Below are positions 8,176 through 18,256 of a stretch of 64,000 nt of DNA, piece after piece (positions within the stretch are counted from its first letter, which is position 1; the number at the start of each line of letters is the position of its first letter). The DNA comes from Haloarcula sp. H-GB4 (GTDB lineage: Archaea > Halobacteriota > Halobacteria > Halobacteriales > Haloarculaceae), in NCBI RefSeq assembly GCF_030848575.1, contig NZ_JAVDDX010000002.1:1116001-1180000 (forward strand). Reading direction: 5' to 3'. The position numbers were made by a program, and so were the translations under genes. Below the pieces are notes generated by a model. The model saw only the letters and a list, made by a program, of their open reading frames with translations. It was not told the origin of the DNA and did no database searches.

Positions 8176-8310
8176 GGGTCAACACCGTGCGAGGCTCAGG
8201 ACTGTGTTGTGTTAACTATTTTCATGACTGTACTGATAGGCGCAGTCGAGGGCAGACAGTATCAAGTCGCTCCGCCCGTTAGCCGGTGGCAATCACATGC
8301 GGAGGCACGT

Positions 8311-10461
<2,151 letters not shown>

Positions 10462-10541
10462 CGAGGAAGGACGGCCCGTCCCCCGGCACAGCAGTCGATA
10501 CAGCCGATTAAACTAAACCTCCGTCTCCCGATGCACGCGGT

Positions 10542-11486
10542 ATGTCACTCGTAACGTTCGGTGAGACTGCTCTCAGATTTGCTCCTCCAAGCGGACAGCG
10601 GTTCGAAACAGCCCGCGAGGCGTCGATTCGGGTCGACGGGACCGCAAGCGGGGTTGCGGCGACGGCCGGCCGACTCGGGGCTGAGGCACGATGGCTATCG
10701 AAGGTCCCGGACACGCCGCTCGGGCGGCGCGTCGTCGCGGAACTCCACGAGTTTGGTCTGGAAACAGACATTGTTTGGGCAGACCCGGACGCTGGGCGGC
10801 AGGGACTCACGTTCCACGAGGACGCCGACCCACCCCGTACCGAACGGCTGCTACAGGACCGCGGCGACACCGCGATGGCAACGGTGACGCCCGGCGAGCT
10901 GCCGATGGGCGAGATACAGAACGCGGACGTGGTGTTCACGTCAGGCGCAACCCTCTCGCTCTCTGAGACCGCCGCCGACACGACGGGGGCGTTGCTCAGA
11001 GCGGCCGCAGGGATGCGGGCGTTCGACCTCGGTTTCCACCCCGGACTGTGGGACGCCGAAGATGCCCGCGAAGCACTTGCAGACCTGCTACCAGCCGTCG
11101 ACACCCTCTTTGCCGCCGAAGAGCAGGTTTCCGCGGTGTTTGACACGACAGGGAGTCCACGCGAGGTCGTGCACACGCTCGCAACGGAGTACGATCTCAC
11201 CCGCGTGATTCTCACTCGGAGCGAGTACGGCGCGGTGGCCTATCACGACGGCGTCATTCACGAGCAGGATGCCATCGAGACGTCCGCAGTGGACGAAGCA
11301 GGACAGCACGAGGCCTTCATCGGTGCAACGCTCCAGCAACTGGCCGCCGGTGCTGACACGGACGAAGCGCTGCTCCATGGTGTCGCGGCAGCAGCGCTGT
11401 CTCGAACAATGTCCGGACCGTTGACCCCACTCGAACCGTCTGAAGTTGAGCGGCTCGTCGATTCACAGCAGTCCAGACGGCCGTAG
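10542..11486 (+). CDS. PfkB-family sugar kinase-like protein, altered active site
   Basis: A 314-residue ribokinase/PfkB-fold protein, closest in feel to 2-keto-3-deoxygluconate kinases. It has the N-terminal TFGETALRF strand, a glycine-rich substrate region (GTASGVAATAGRLG, about 33-46) and the late nucleotide-binding region. The signature normally reading D-T-x-G-A-G-D-A-F here reads DEAGQHEAF (251-259): the G-A-G anion hole is G-Q-H and the catalytic Asp is Glu257. It may be inactive, or a kinase subfamily with a shifted base. It starts 80 bases after mutL on the same strand. Confidence 0.75.
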   Translation: MSLVTFGETALRFAPPSGQRFETAREASIRVDGTASGVAATAGRLGAEARWLSKVPDTPLGRRVVAELHEFGLETDIVWADPDAGRQGLTFHEDADPPRTERLLQDRGDTAMATVTPGELPMGEIQNADVVFTSGATLSLSETAADTTGALLRAAAGMRAFDLGFHPGLWDAEDAREALADLLPAVDTLFAAEEQVSAVFDTTGSPREVVHTLATEYDLTRVILTRSEYGAVAYHDGVIHEQDAIETSAVDEAGQHEAFIGATLQQLAAGADTDEALLHGVAAAALSRTMSGPLTPLEPSEVERLVDSQQSRRP

Positions 11487-11687
11487 AGGCCAAGACTCGG
11501 ACTGTTTTAACAATTGTAGCGCTGACACTGCTGGTCGGAGTCGGAGTGGTGGGGGAACAACTACTGGGTAGTCACCGGTGATACGCACCGACGTTCTGGC
11601 GATGACTGCGCTGCTCGCGGTGACTCTCCTCGCACACCGACGGCGCTAACGGGACGTTTTTCCCCACGAGGGCCGCATACCCGTACA
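11487..11687. other. Intergenic region with two short hydrophobic reading frames
   Basis: About 200 bases between the kinase-like gene and the YgfZ-like gene. It contains two short overlapping stretches (about 11515-11585 and 11577-11649) that read as hydrophobic peptides ending HRRR in the second. Neither has a convincing start and length. It may be the remnant of a small membrane-protein gene, or chance. Confidence 0.3.
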
Positions 11688-12773
11688 ATGACTGTTCTCG
11701 AGTCCGTTCACGAGGCCCACGAAGCGACGTTCAGGGAGGTCGGTGGTCGGCAGGTCGTCGACAACTACGGGCGACCGGAGCGGACCCACCGCGCGGTTCG
11801 GAACGTCGTCGGCGCGATGGAGTACGGCTACGGCGTCATCGTCGTCACCGGCGAGGACCGCGTCGACTACGTTGACAACGCCGTCTCGAACCGCGTGCCA
11901 GACGAGGACGGCGCAGGCTGTTACGCGCTCTTGCTTGACCCCGATGGTCGCATCGACACGGACATGTATGTGTACAACGCCGGCGAGCGCCTGCTCGTGT
12001 TCACGCCGCCCCAGAAGGCCGAGGAACTGGCCGCGGAGTGGGCGGATAAAACGTTCATTCAGGACGTCGAGTTCGAGGAAGCGACTGACGACTTCGCCGT
12101 CTTCGGCGTCCACGGGCCGAAAGCGACAGAGAAAATCGCCAGCGTCCTCCACCAGACCGGCACCCCGCCGGCACCGCTGACCTTCGAGCGGGGCGAACTC
12201 GGCGACGCAGGCGTCTCCGTCATCCGGACGGACGACCTCACTGGCGAGGAGAGCTACGACGTGGTCTGTAGCGCCGACGACGCCGAGGCTGTCTTTGACA
12301 CGCTGGTCAACCGCGGGCTTAACGCCGTCCCCTTCGGCTACCAGACCTGGGAGACGCTGACCCTTGAGGCCGGGACGCCCCTGTTCGACACCGAAATCGA
12401 GGGCGCGCTCCCGAACGACCTTGGCCTGCGGAACGCCCTGGACTTCGAGAAGGGCTGTTACGTCGGTCAGGAGGTCGTCTCCCGTATCGAGAACCGGGGC
12501 CACCCCACGCAGCGATTGGTCGGTCTCGCCGTCGAGGCGTGCCCGGACCCCGGTGCTGCGGTGTTCGCCGGCGACGAGCACGTCGGCGACGTGACCCGCG
12601 CCGCACAGAGCCCGATGCGGGAAGCCCCGATTGCACTGGCGAACCTCAGCTGGGACCGACCCGACGAAGCGTTGAAAATCCGCATCGACGGTGAGCCGGT
12701 CAGCGCCCAGCAGGTCGACCTGCCCTTTATCGACGGCTCGGCGCAGTCGGCGCGGCTGCCGACCTACGAGTAG
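11688..12773 (+). CDS. YgfZ/GcvT-family folate-binding protein
   Basis: A 361-residue member of the aminomethyltransferase fold. The diagnostic YgfZ signature K-G-C-Y-V-G-Q-E (about residues 255-262), followed by VVSRIENRG, is present. That marks the tetrahydrofolate-dependent iron-sulfur assembly/repair branch (COG0354), although haloarchaeal genomes often label it glycine cleavage T-like. The N-terminal folate-binding domain spans to about 250 and a C-terminal beta-barrel follows. Predicted role: supporting Fe-S enzymes with folate. No gcvH or gcvP lies nearby, which argues against a glycine-cleavage role. Confidence 0.85.
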   Translation: MTVLESVHEAHEATFREVGGRQVVDNYGRPERTHRAVRNVVGAMEYGYGVIVVTGEDRVDYVDNAVSNRVPDEDGAGCYALLLDPDGRIDTDMYVYNAGERLLVFTPPQKAEELAAEWADKTFIQDVEFEEATDDFAVFGVHGPKATEKIASVLHQTGTPPAPLTFERGELGDAGVSVIRTDDLTGEESYDVVCSADDAEAVFDTLVNRGLNAVPFGYQTWETLTLEAGTPLFDTEIEGALPNDLGLRNALDFEKGCYVGQEVVSRIENRGHPTQRLVGLAVEACPDPGAAVFAGDEHVGDVTRAAQSPMREAPIALANLSWDRPDEALKIRIDGEPVSAQQVDLPFIDGSAQSARLPTYE

Positions 12774-12779
12774 CGAGGA

Positions 12780-13382
12780 TTACTCCAGTTCGATAGCGGC
12801 CCGCCCGCTGGTCGCACTCCTTATCCGGTCTCGCAGTTCGCTGCCCTCAACAGTAGGGACTCGAACGTCGAAGACGACCTCGGCTTCGTAGTCAGCCTCG
12901 AATTCCACGCCCGCGGATTCGAGCAGGCTCCGAACACTGCCCGAGTCGTCGTAGGCGACGGTCACAGTGAACTGCTCGTGGGGAACTTCCTCGACGACAC
13001 CAGCGTCGTCAACGCCGTCCTTCACCGCTCGGGAGTACGCACTGGCGAGGCCGCCGACACCGAGGTTCGTCCCGCCGTAGTACCGCGTGACGACGGCGAC
13101 AATGTTCTCAATGTCACGCTGCTGGAGGACGTTCAGCGCGGGGTCGCCGGCGCTGCCGCTTGGTTCGCCATCGTCACTGGAATACTCCCGGAAGGGATCG
13201 GATCGGACGCGGTAGGCGGGGACGTTGTGGGTCGCGTCGGCGTACTCCTCTCCGACGGCGTCGACGAACGCCTCGGCGTCTTCGACGGTTGTCGCTGGGG
13301 CGACGTGGCCGATGAACTCCGAACCCCGCACCTCGAAGCGCGCCTCGCCGCGGCCCGGAACGGTCCGATAGCTGTCCGTCAC
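12780..13382 (-). CDS. IMPACT/YigZ family protein
   Basis: A 200-residue protein with the UPF0029 N-terminal domain. The signature R-Y-Y-G-G-T-N-L-G-V-G-G-L is complete, preceded by SSDDGEPSGSAG and a Asn-Val-Leu-Gln-Gln-Arg-Asp segment. The C-terminal DUF1949-like domain covers about residues 135-200. Relatives include human IMPACT, a regulator of Gcn2, and bacterial YigZ; the biochemical role in archaea is unknown. It is the last gene of a minus-strand run starting with the alpha/beta hydrolase, and its end faces the YgfZ-like gene 6 bases away. Confidence 0.88.
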   Translation of the reverse strand: MTDSYRTVPGRGEARFEVRGSEFIGHVAPATTVEDAEAFVDAVGEEYADATHNVPAYRVRSDPFREYSSDDGEPSGSAGDPALNVLQQRDIENIVAVVTRYYGGTNLGVGGLASAYSRAVKDGVDDAGVVEEVPHEQFTVTVAYDDSGSVRSLLESAGVEFEADYEAEVVFDVRVPTVEGSELRDRIRSATSGRAAIELE

Positions 13383-13445
13383 GGGCCGGCGTACGCCCGG
13401 CGGCGGAATAGCGTTTGTCGTTCGCTCCCTGCGTGTGGCATAAAA

Positions 13446-13781
13446 TCAGTCCGCCTCGTCGCCAGCCTGTCGCGACCCCCAGACCCTTTTTTCCAGCAGT
13501 TTGACCCGCATTCCGTCTCGAACCTGCAGCTGACAGGAGAGCCGGGGGTAGCCAAATCGGTCGGCGAGGTCGTCGTGCCAGTGATCGGGATCAGGCGGTT
13601 CGGCGAGACGGACGCCGCAAGTGGCACAGATGCCGCGGCCGCCGCAGTTGACTCGCTTGGCGTAGCGGCCGTGTGGCGAGAGGTCGGCATCGAGAAGCAC
13701 ATCACGGAGGACAGCCCCACGCTCGGCGGTGAGTTCGTGGGTCTCGCCGGTAGGCGTCTCGACGGTGAGCGTTGCCGGCAT
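13446..13781 (-). CDS. 2Fe-2S ferredoxin, adrenodoxin-like spacing
   Basis: A 111-residue electron carrier with four cluster cysteines at about 46, 52, 55 and 83. The core reads C-G-G-R-G-I-C-A-T-C, spacing C-x5-C-x2-C, which is adrenodoxin-like rather than the x4 spacing of the main halophilic ferredoxin. It lacks the acidic N-terminal insertion of the abundant haloarchaeal ferredoxins, so it is probably a specialised donor. Its start overlaps the stop of the ACT gene by one base (TAATG), so translation is coupled. Confidence 0.9.
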   Translation of the reverse strand: MPATLTVETPTGETHELTAERGAVLRDVLLDADLSPHGRYAKRVNCGGRGICATCGVRLAEPPDPDHWHDDLADRFGYPRLSCQLQVRDGMRVKLLEKRVWGSRQAGDEAD

Positions 13782-14284
13782 TATGCTAGTTCGATAGTCC
13801 GAACGAACGCCAGTCGACGGATTTCGTTGATGAGGTCGCCGGGGAGTTCCTCGTCGGTGATGACGTACAGTTTCGGTTCATCGGTGAACTCAGGGTCTTC
13901 GCTCAGGACCTGCCGGATAGAGATACCGTGGTTGGCAATAGCCGACGTGACAGTCGAAACAATGCCGGACTCGTCGGCGGCCCGGACGGTGACAGTCACC
14001 GCGTGCAAGTCGAGCACCGGCGCGAGGTCAAGCAGGCTCGGCACAGAGGAGATATTTCGGAAGATACGCCGCAGGTCGTCGTCGGCGAGAATCGCGTCCG
14101 TCGTGGCGTTGACTACCCGGCGGTCGACGTCGGCCTCGCGGGCGATACCCGTGTTCGGGATCTCGATGCCGCCGGAGACGACGCGGCCGTCCTCGTTGAC
14201 CGAGAACCCCCGTTCCAGCAACAAGCGGATGACGTCCTGCTGGCCGGGAGAGTCCTCGAATTTCTGCATAATCTCATCGAACAT
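13781..14284 (-). CDS. ACT-domain regulator of amino-acid metabolism
   Basis: A 167-residue cytosolic protein. The N-terminal 80 residues are helical and contain a segment (QQDVIRLLLERGFSVNEDG) resembling a helix-turn-helix. The C-terminal ACT domain starts near LDLHAVTVTVRAADESGIVS, with the usual glycine and the NHGISIRQV strand. This matches COG2150-type predicted regulators of amino-acid metabolism. The start at 14284 (MFDEIMQKFEDSP) is preferred to the upstream ATG at 14308. It lies between hisB and the ferredoxin, both on the same strand. Ligand unknown. Confidence 0.82.
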   Translation of the reverse strand: MFDEIMQKFEDSPGQQDVIRLLLERGFSVNEDGRVVSGGIEIPNTGIAREADVDRRVVNATTDAILADDDLRRIFRNISSVPSLLDLAPVLDLHAVTVTVRAADESGIVSTVTSAIANHGISIRQVLSEDPEFTDEPKLYVITDEELPGDLINEIRRLAFVRTIELA

Positions 14285-14359
14285 ACGGAGTGGTGGACGT
14301 GAGGCCACTAATCGGTGCCGGCAGCAGTTGAAATAGGGGCGGGCCCGCGTTGCAGTCGA

Positions 14360-14947
14360 CTATAGCTCGCCTTTCGTACTCGCCACGTCGGACCGGCGCT
14401 CGTCGATCCGGGTTGCGTCGTCAAGCGCCCGGGCCAGGCCCTTGAACAGCGCCTCTATCTCGTGGTGGGCGTTCTCGCCGTCGACACCGCAGTGCAGCGT
14501 TAGCCCGGCGTTCATCGCCAGCGAGCGACAGAAATGCTGGGCCATGTGGCTGGTCATCCCGCCGACAGAAGCCTGTGAGAACTCGCCGTCGAACGCGAAG
14601 TACGGGCGGCCGGAGATATCGACGACGACGCTCGCAACGGCCTCGTCAAGCGGGACCTTGCAGTCGGCGAATCGGCGGATGCCGCGCTTATCGTCCAGCG
14701 CCTCGGTAAACGCCTCGCCGAGCGTGATGGCGACATCCTCGACGGTGTGGTGGTCGTCGATGTCCAGATCGCCGTCACACTGCACGGTCAGGTCGAACAG
14801 CCCGTGCGTCGAGAACGAGTCGAGCATGTGGTCGAAAAAGCCGATGCCGGTGTCGATGGTGCTGTCGCCGTCGCCGTCAACGTCAAGCGTGACCTCGATG
14901 TCTGTCTCGGCCGTCGTCCGCGTGACGGCTGCCGTCCGGTCAGTCAT
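14360..14947 (-). CDS. hisB: Imidazoleglycerol-phosphate dehydratase
   Basis: A 195-residue enzyme catalysing dehydration of imidazole glycerol phosphate in histidine biosynthesis. The two manganese-binding histidine motifs characteristic of the family are visible: DDHHTVED in the first half and NAHHEIEA in the second. FFDHML near residue 38 and SHMAQHF also match. Length is that of the monofunctional archaeal/fungal enzyme, with no histidinol-phosphatase domain. The other his genes are not in the window, which is usual for haloarchaea with scattered his genes. Confidence 0.96.
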   Translation of the reverse strand: MTDRTAAVTRTTAETDIEVTLDVDGDGDSTIDTGIGFFDHMLDSFSTHGLFDLTVQCDGDLDIDDHHTVEDVAITLGEAFTEALDDKRGIRRFADCKVPLDEAVASVVVDISGRPYFAFDGEFSQASVGGMTSHMAQHFCRSLAMNAGLTLHCGVDGENAHHEIEALFKGLARALDDATRIDERRSDVASTKGEL

Positions 14948-14989
14948 ACTTCACACGTATCAGGCCGCGTATTTGTGGATTGCGTCCGG

Positions 14990-15751
14990 TCACTCGGTCT
15001 GTTCGTCGAGCAGCGCCAGCAATCGGTCGGTCACCGCCGGCGCGTGCTCGACGAAACAGCAGTGTCGGCCCTCGACGGCCTCCCCAGTGCCACGGGGGAG
15101 GTCGGCCGAAAGCGACCGTGCGGCCTCCGGCGACACGACGGGGTCGTCCAGCCCATAGTACACCTCGGCAGGCTGGGTGATTTCGTACAGCGGTGGCGCG
15201 TCGAAGGTCGTCATTGCGTTGGCCTGCGCATCGCGGGCCTCTCCGGTCGCATCCTCGTCGGCGCGCCAGTCCGCAATTCGCTCCATGAGGTCCGGGTCGT
15301 GTTCGCGGAACGCCGACGAAAACGCGCCGTCGAGCGACGACGGGGCATCGAGTGCAAGCGCGTCGAGTGCGTCCCGCTCAATCGCATCGCCAGATCCGGC
15401 CGTGCAGTACAGCGTCAGCGAGCGGGCGCGGCTGTACTGGTGGGCATACTGGAGCGCGACCATCCCGCCGAGGCCGGCCCCGACGAGGTGAGCACTCCCG
15501 ACGCCGTGATCGGCCAGCATGGCTTCGAGGTCGGCGGCCAGCGTTTCCACATCGTATGGTCCCGCGGGCGCGTCCGACCGGCCGGTCCCGCGGAGGTCCC
15601 ACACCACCGTCTCGTATGGGCCGGCGATAGCGTCGTAGTGCCAGCCCCAGAGCCACGCGCCGTACCCCACGTCGTTGATGAATACGACGGTCGGGCCGTC
15701 GCCGTCGGCTTCGTAGTAGAGAGACACGTCACGGTTGCGTGCGGTCGGCAT
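14990..15751 (-). CDS. Alpha/beta-hydrolase fold protein lacking the nucleophile serine
   Basis: A 253-residue alpha/beta-hydrolase. The fold markers are clear: the WDLRGTGRSD strand-turn, the nucleophile elbow region, YYGLDDPVVSPE for the acid residue, and EGRHCCFVEHA for the catalytic histidine. The elbow reads G-A-G-L-G-G (residues 91-96), so position 93, normally Ser in G-x-S-x-G, is Gly (codon GGC at 15475-15473). The protein may be non-catalytic or use another residue. The start at 15751 (MPTARNRD) is the only sensible one; a longer frame would run into the divergent antiporter gene. Confidence 0.8.
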   Translation of the reverse strand: MPTARNRDVSLYYEADGDGPTVVFINDVGYGAWLWGWHYDAIAGPYETVVWDLRGTGRSDAPAGPYDVETLAADLEAMLADHGVGSAHLVGAGLGGMVALQYAHQYSRARSLTLYCTAGSGDAIERDALDALALDAPSSLDGAFSSAFREHDPDLMERIADWRADEDATGEARDAQANAMTTFDAPPLYEITQPAEVYYGLDDPVVSPEAARSLSADLPRGTGEAVEGRHCCFVEHAPAVTDRLLALLDEQTE

Positions 15752-15833
15752 TGGCTGTCGGTTCCTTCGCCGATGGTGTGTCTCTTTCGGTGAGTAGGTC
15801 TTTAGCGCTGGCTGTCGAAGGACCGCCAGTCCT

Positions 15834-17696
15834 GTGTCCGGAGCAGAATCACTTATCGGCGCCGTCGTGTTGGTCGTGAGTCTGGGGGTCGCCGCGCAAC
15901 TGGTCGGCGACTGGCTCCAGATCCCGAGCGTCGCGTTCCTGCTAGTCGCCGGTGTCCTCGTCGGCCCGCAGGCGTTCGGGCTGGTCGACCCCGCAATATT
16001 CGGGCAGGCCGGGTTACAGGCTATCGTCGGCCTCAGCGTCGGTATCATCGTCTTCGAGGGGGCGTTCCACCTCACTATCGAGCGAGTCCGTGAAGCGTCC
16101 AGAGAGTCGCTTGGACTGGTGACAATCGGCGCGTTCGTCTCGCTTGTCGGAACCGCCATCGCCGTCAAAATCGTGTTCGAGACGACATGGCCGGTCGCCA
16201 TCCTCGTCGGGAGCCTGCTTATCGCCACCGGGCCGACGGTCATCACGCCAATCATGCAGGTGGTTCCGGTGCGGGACCGGGTCGCCGCGGCGCTTGAGAC
16301 TGAGGGTATCATTAACGATGTGACCGCTGCCATCCTTGCGGTAGCGACGTTCGAGTTCGTCATCGCGAGCCAGTCCTCGCCGGTGGTCGTCATTGAAGCG
16401 TTCGTCGCCCGACTGGCTGTCGGCCACGTCGTCGGCATCGCCGTCGGCGGCGGCACCGCACTACTGCTCCAGCGGTGGCACCTGTCGGCGGACAATGCCC
16501 TCCAGAACGCCCGGGTCGTGGTCCTGACCGCGGCGCTGCTAGCGTACGCGCTCGGGAGTATGTGGCTCTCTGAGGCTGGTATTGCAGCCGCCGCCGTTTC
16601 CGGTATCATACTTGGAAACGCCGATATCCCTCACGAAGAAGCGATCGCTGAATTCAAAGGCGGTATTACGCTGTTTGTGCTCTCGTTCGTGTTCATCGTG
16701 CTCGCGGCGCAGCTCTCACTCGGTGACCTGCGTGCGCTTGGTGTCGGCGGGCTCGTCGTCGTCATCGTCGTCGCTGCGCTCGTCCGCCCGCTTGGCGTGT
16801 TCCTCTCGACACTGGGTGGCCGACTGACCGTTCGAGAGCGGATGTTCGTTGGCGGGATGGGGCCACGCGGTATCGTCCCGGCCAGCGTCGCCACGCTGTT
16901 TGCCATCGAACTGCGTCCCGAGAACCCTGAAGCTGCGACGGTCCTCGTCGGAACTGTCTTTCTCGTTATTTTCGCGACCGTCATGTTTCAAGGCGGGCTG
17001 GCCCGTCACTTCGCGCAAGCGCTTGATATCCTTCCCATGCAAACACTCATTGTCGGTGGCGGTCGTGTCGGCCGGGAACTGGCAGTACGGTATGAGTCAC
17101 GCGGTGAGGAGGTCGTCCTCATCGACAGCCACGAGGACACCGTCGAGCGGACCCGAGCCAACGGCCACCGCGTCGTCCACGGGGACGCGACGAACGCGAA
17201 CGTCCTCGAAGAAGCAGGGGCGAACCGGGCGTCCGTTGTCGTTGCTGCGACCGCGGACGACGACGTGAACTTGCTCGTGGCACAGCTGGCGACAACCCGA
17301 TTCGACGTCGACACCGTGGTCGCCAGAGCGAACCAGCCGGACAACGTCGAGGCCTTCGAGGATCTTGACGTCGAGACGATATCCGCCGGCTTCGCCGTCG
17401 CCGACGCAATCGACGACGCGGTCGAGCGACCGGCGCTGGCCCACTGGCTGTCGGACTCCGGCCGAACGGGGGACGTACTGGAGGTCGAACTCAGGAACAA
17501 GTCGCTGATCGACCGGACGATAGAGGAGACCGCTGACAAACTCCCGGACGGCTGTCTGGTCGCAATGGTGAGCCGCAACGGAACGGATAGAGTCCCCGAC
17601 AGCGATTTCCGACTCGCGAGTGGCGATCACTTGACGCTCGTTTGCGAGACCAACGAGGCGATGCAGGACGCCAGAAGACTATTTCAGGGCGGCTAG
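15834..17696 (+). CDS. CPA-type cation/proton antiporter fused to TrkA domains
   Basis: A 620-residue membrane protein. Residues 1 to about 395 contain about twelve membrane segments in the Na+/H+ exchanger pattern, with GIINDVTAAI carrying the ion-binding acidic residue of CPA1 exchangers. Residues from about 402 (MQTLIVGGGRVGRE) form a TrkA-N NAD-binding domain with G-G-G-R-V-G, and a TrkA-C regulatory domain follows to the end. The start is GTG at 15834, 82 bases from the divergent hydrolase. Predicted job: Na+ or K+ against H+ exchange, gated by a bound nucleotide. Confidence 0.9.
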   Translation: MSGAESLIGAVVLVVSLGVAAQLVGDWLQIPSVAFLLVAGVLVGPQAFGLVDPAIFGQAGLQAIVGLSVGIIVFEGAFHLTIERVREASRESLGLVTIGAFVSLVGTAIAVKIVFETTWPVAILVGSLLIATGPTVITPIMQVVPVRDRVAAALETEGIINDVTAAILAVATFEFVIASQSSPVVVIEAFVARLAVGHVVGIAVGGGTALLLQRWHLSADNALQNARVVVLTAALLAYALGSMWLSEAGIAAAAVSGIILGNADIPHEEAIAEFKGGITLFVLSFVFIVLAAQLSLGDLRALGVGGLVVVIVVAALVRPLGVFLSTLGGRLTVRERMFVGGMGPRGIVPASVATLFAIELRPENPEAATVLVGTVFLVIFATVMFQGGLARHFAQALDILPMQTLIVGGGRVGRELAVRYESRGEEVVLIDSHEDTVERTRANGHRVVHGDATNANVLEEAGANRASVVVAATADDDVNLLVAQLATTRFDVDTVVARANQPDNVEAFEDLDVETISAGFAVADAIDDAVERPALAHWLSDSGRTGDVLEVELRNKSLIDRTIEETADKLPDGCLVAMVSRNGTDRVPDSDFRLASGDHLTLVCETNEAMQDARRLFQGG

Positions 17697-17714
17697 CCGG
17701 ACGGCGCGTACCGC

Positions 17715-17906
17715 TCAGCGCAGTTCGTCGAGCGAGACGGTCGCCGACCGGTCCGCAGTGACCCACTCGGTCACGGACTGCTGGCGATCCGAGGGGAAGA
17801 TCGTCAGCTCTGAGGGGTTCTCAGGGTCGTCGTACAGGTAGTCCAGTTCGAACTCCGGCGTTTCGTTCAGATCAGTGTCCGACAGGGGTGACGTGGTAGC
17901 ACTCAT
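17715..17906 (-). CDS. Small acidic protein (63 aa), DUF7511-like
   Basis: A 63-residue protein with the conserved core LDYLYDDPENPSELTIFP followed by TEWVTADRSATVSLDELR. This core is shared by a small haloarchaeal family I know as DUF7511 (name from memory). There are no cysteines or membrane segments. It lies directly downstream of the zinc-ribbon microprotein at 17910 with 3 bases between them, so they are likely co-expressed. Function unknown. Confidence 0.8.
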   Translation of the reverse strand: MSATTSPLSDTDLNETPEFELDYLYDDPENPSELTIFPSDRQQSVTEWVTADRSATVSLDELR

Positions 17907-17909
17907 TAT

Positions 17910-18065
17910 TCAGGTAGCGTGGGTAGCACTGCAGTTTGTACACAGTTCGTCGGGAGCACGGCCGCTGGCAGCGGGCACACTGGTCCCACACCGCCGACAC
18001 GTCCGTTGTGACCGAATGTACTCGGTATGAGACCGAATGTGTGCGATGTCACGTTCTCCGCGCAT
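17910..18065 (-). CDS. Zinc-ribbon microprotein (51 aa)
   Basis: A 51-residue basic protein with two Cys-x2-Cys knuckles, C-R-R-C and C-T-N-C, separated by about 16 residues, forming a predicted zinc ribbon. The frame begins MRGERDIAHIRSH at 18065. A TATA-like CTAAAAATA element lies 23-31 bases upstream at 18088-18096, fitting a leaderless transcript. It precedes the DUF7511-like gene on the same strand. A nucleic-acid or protein-binding role is plausible but not shown. Confidence 0.65.
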   Translation of the reverse strand: MRGERDIAHIRSHTEYIRSQRTCRRCGTSVPAASGRAPDELCTNCSATHAT

Positions 18066-18256
18066 ATCTGCTATAGATGGGCAGTTACTAAAAATACTTT
18101 TGGAAACTCATCCAGATATACCTAATACAAGTAAATGTAATTGTATCTGTTGGGGGTATTCGGCGCGTTCGGGCAGAATATTGAGTCCCAATCGGACAAC
18201 TGTCCGAAGTAACGGAGCGAGAGACAAAGTCGGCGGCGAGAGAAAACAGGGACGGT
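18066..18256. promoter_or_regulatory. AT-rich control region with inverted repeats
   Basis: This 190-base gap is strikingly AT-rich between 18090 and 18150. It holds a TATA-like element for the leaderless gene ending at 18065 (18088-18096), an inverted repeat ATACAA-N10-TTGTAT (18125-18146) about 60-80 bases upstream of that gene, and CGGACA-AC-TGTCCG (18193-18206). The last could be a terminator stem for alaS or an operator. No gene seen. Confidence 0.45.

Noticed and set aside
7894-8310. N-terminal extension of MutL by about 139 codons
   Set aside because: The standard MutL start is at 8311, and this stretch is better explained by a minus-strand microprotein gene at 8032-8175.
12978-14336. 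A 452-codon plus-strand frame
   Set aside because: It lies antisense to the IMPACT, ferredoxin and ACT genes and has a basic, serine-rich product, typical of a shadow frame in GC-rich DNA.
15752-16609. Long upstream extension of the alpha/beta-hydrolase
   Set aside because: It runs antisense through the antiporter gene, whose membrane segments and motifs are clear.
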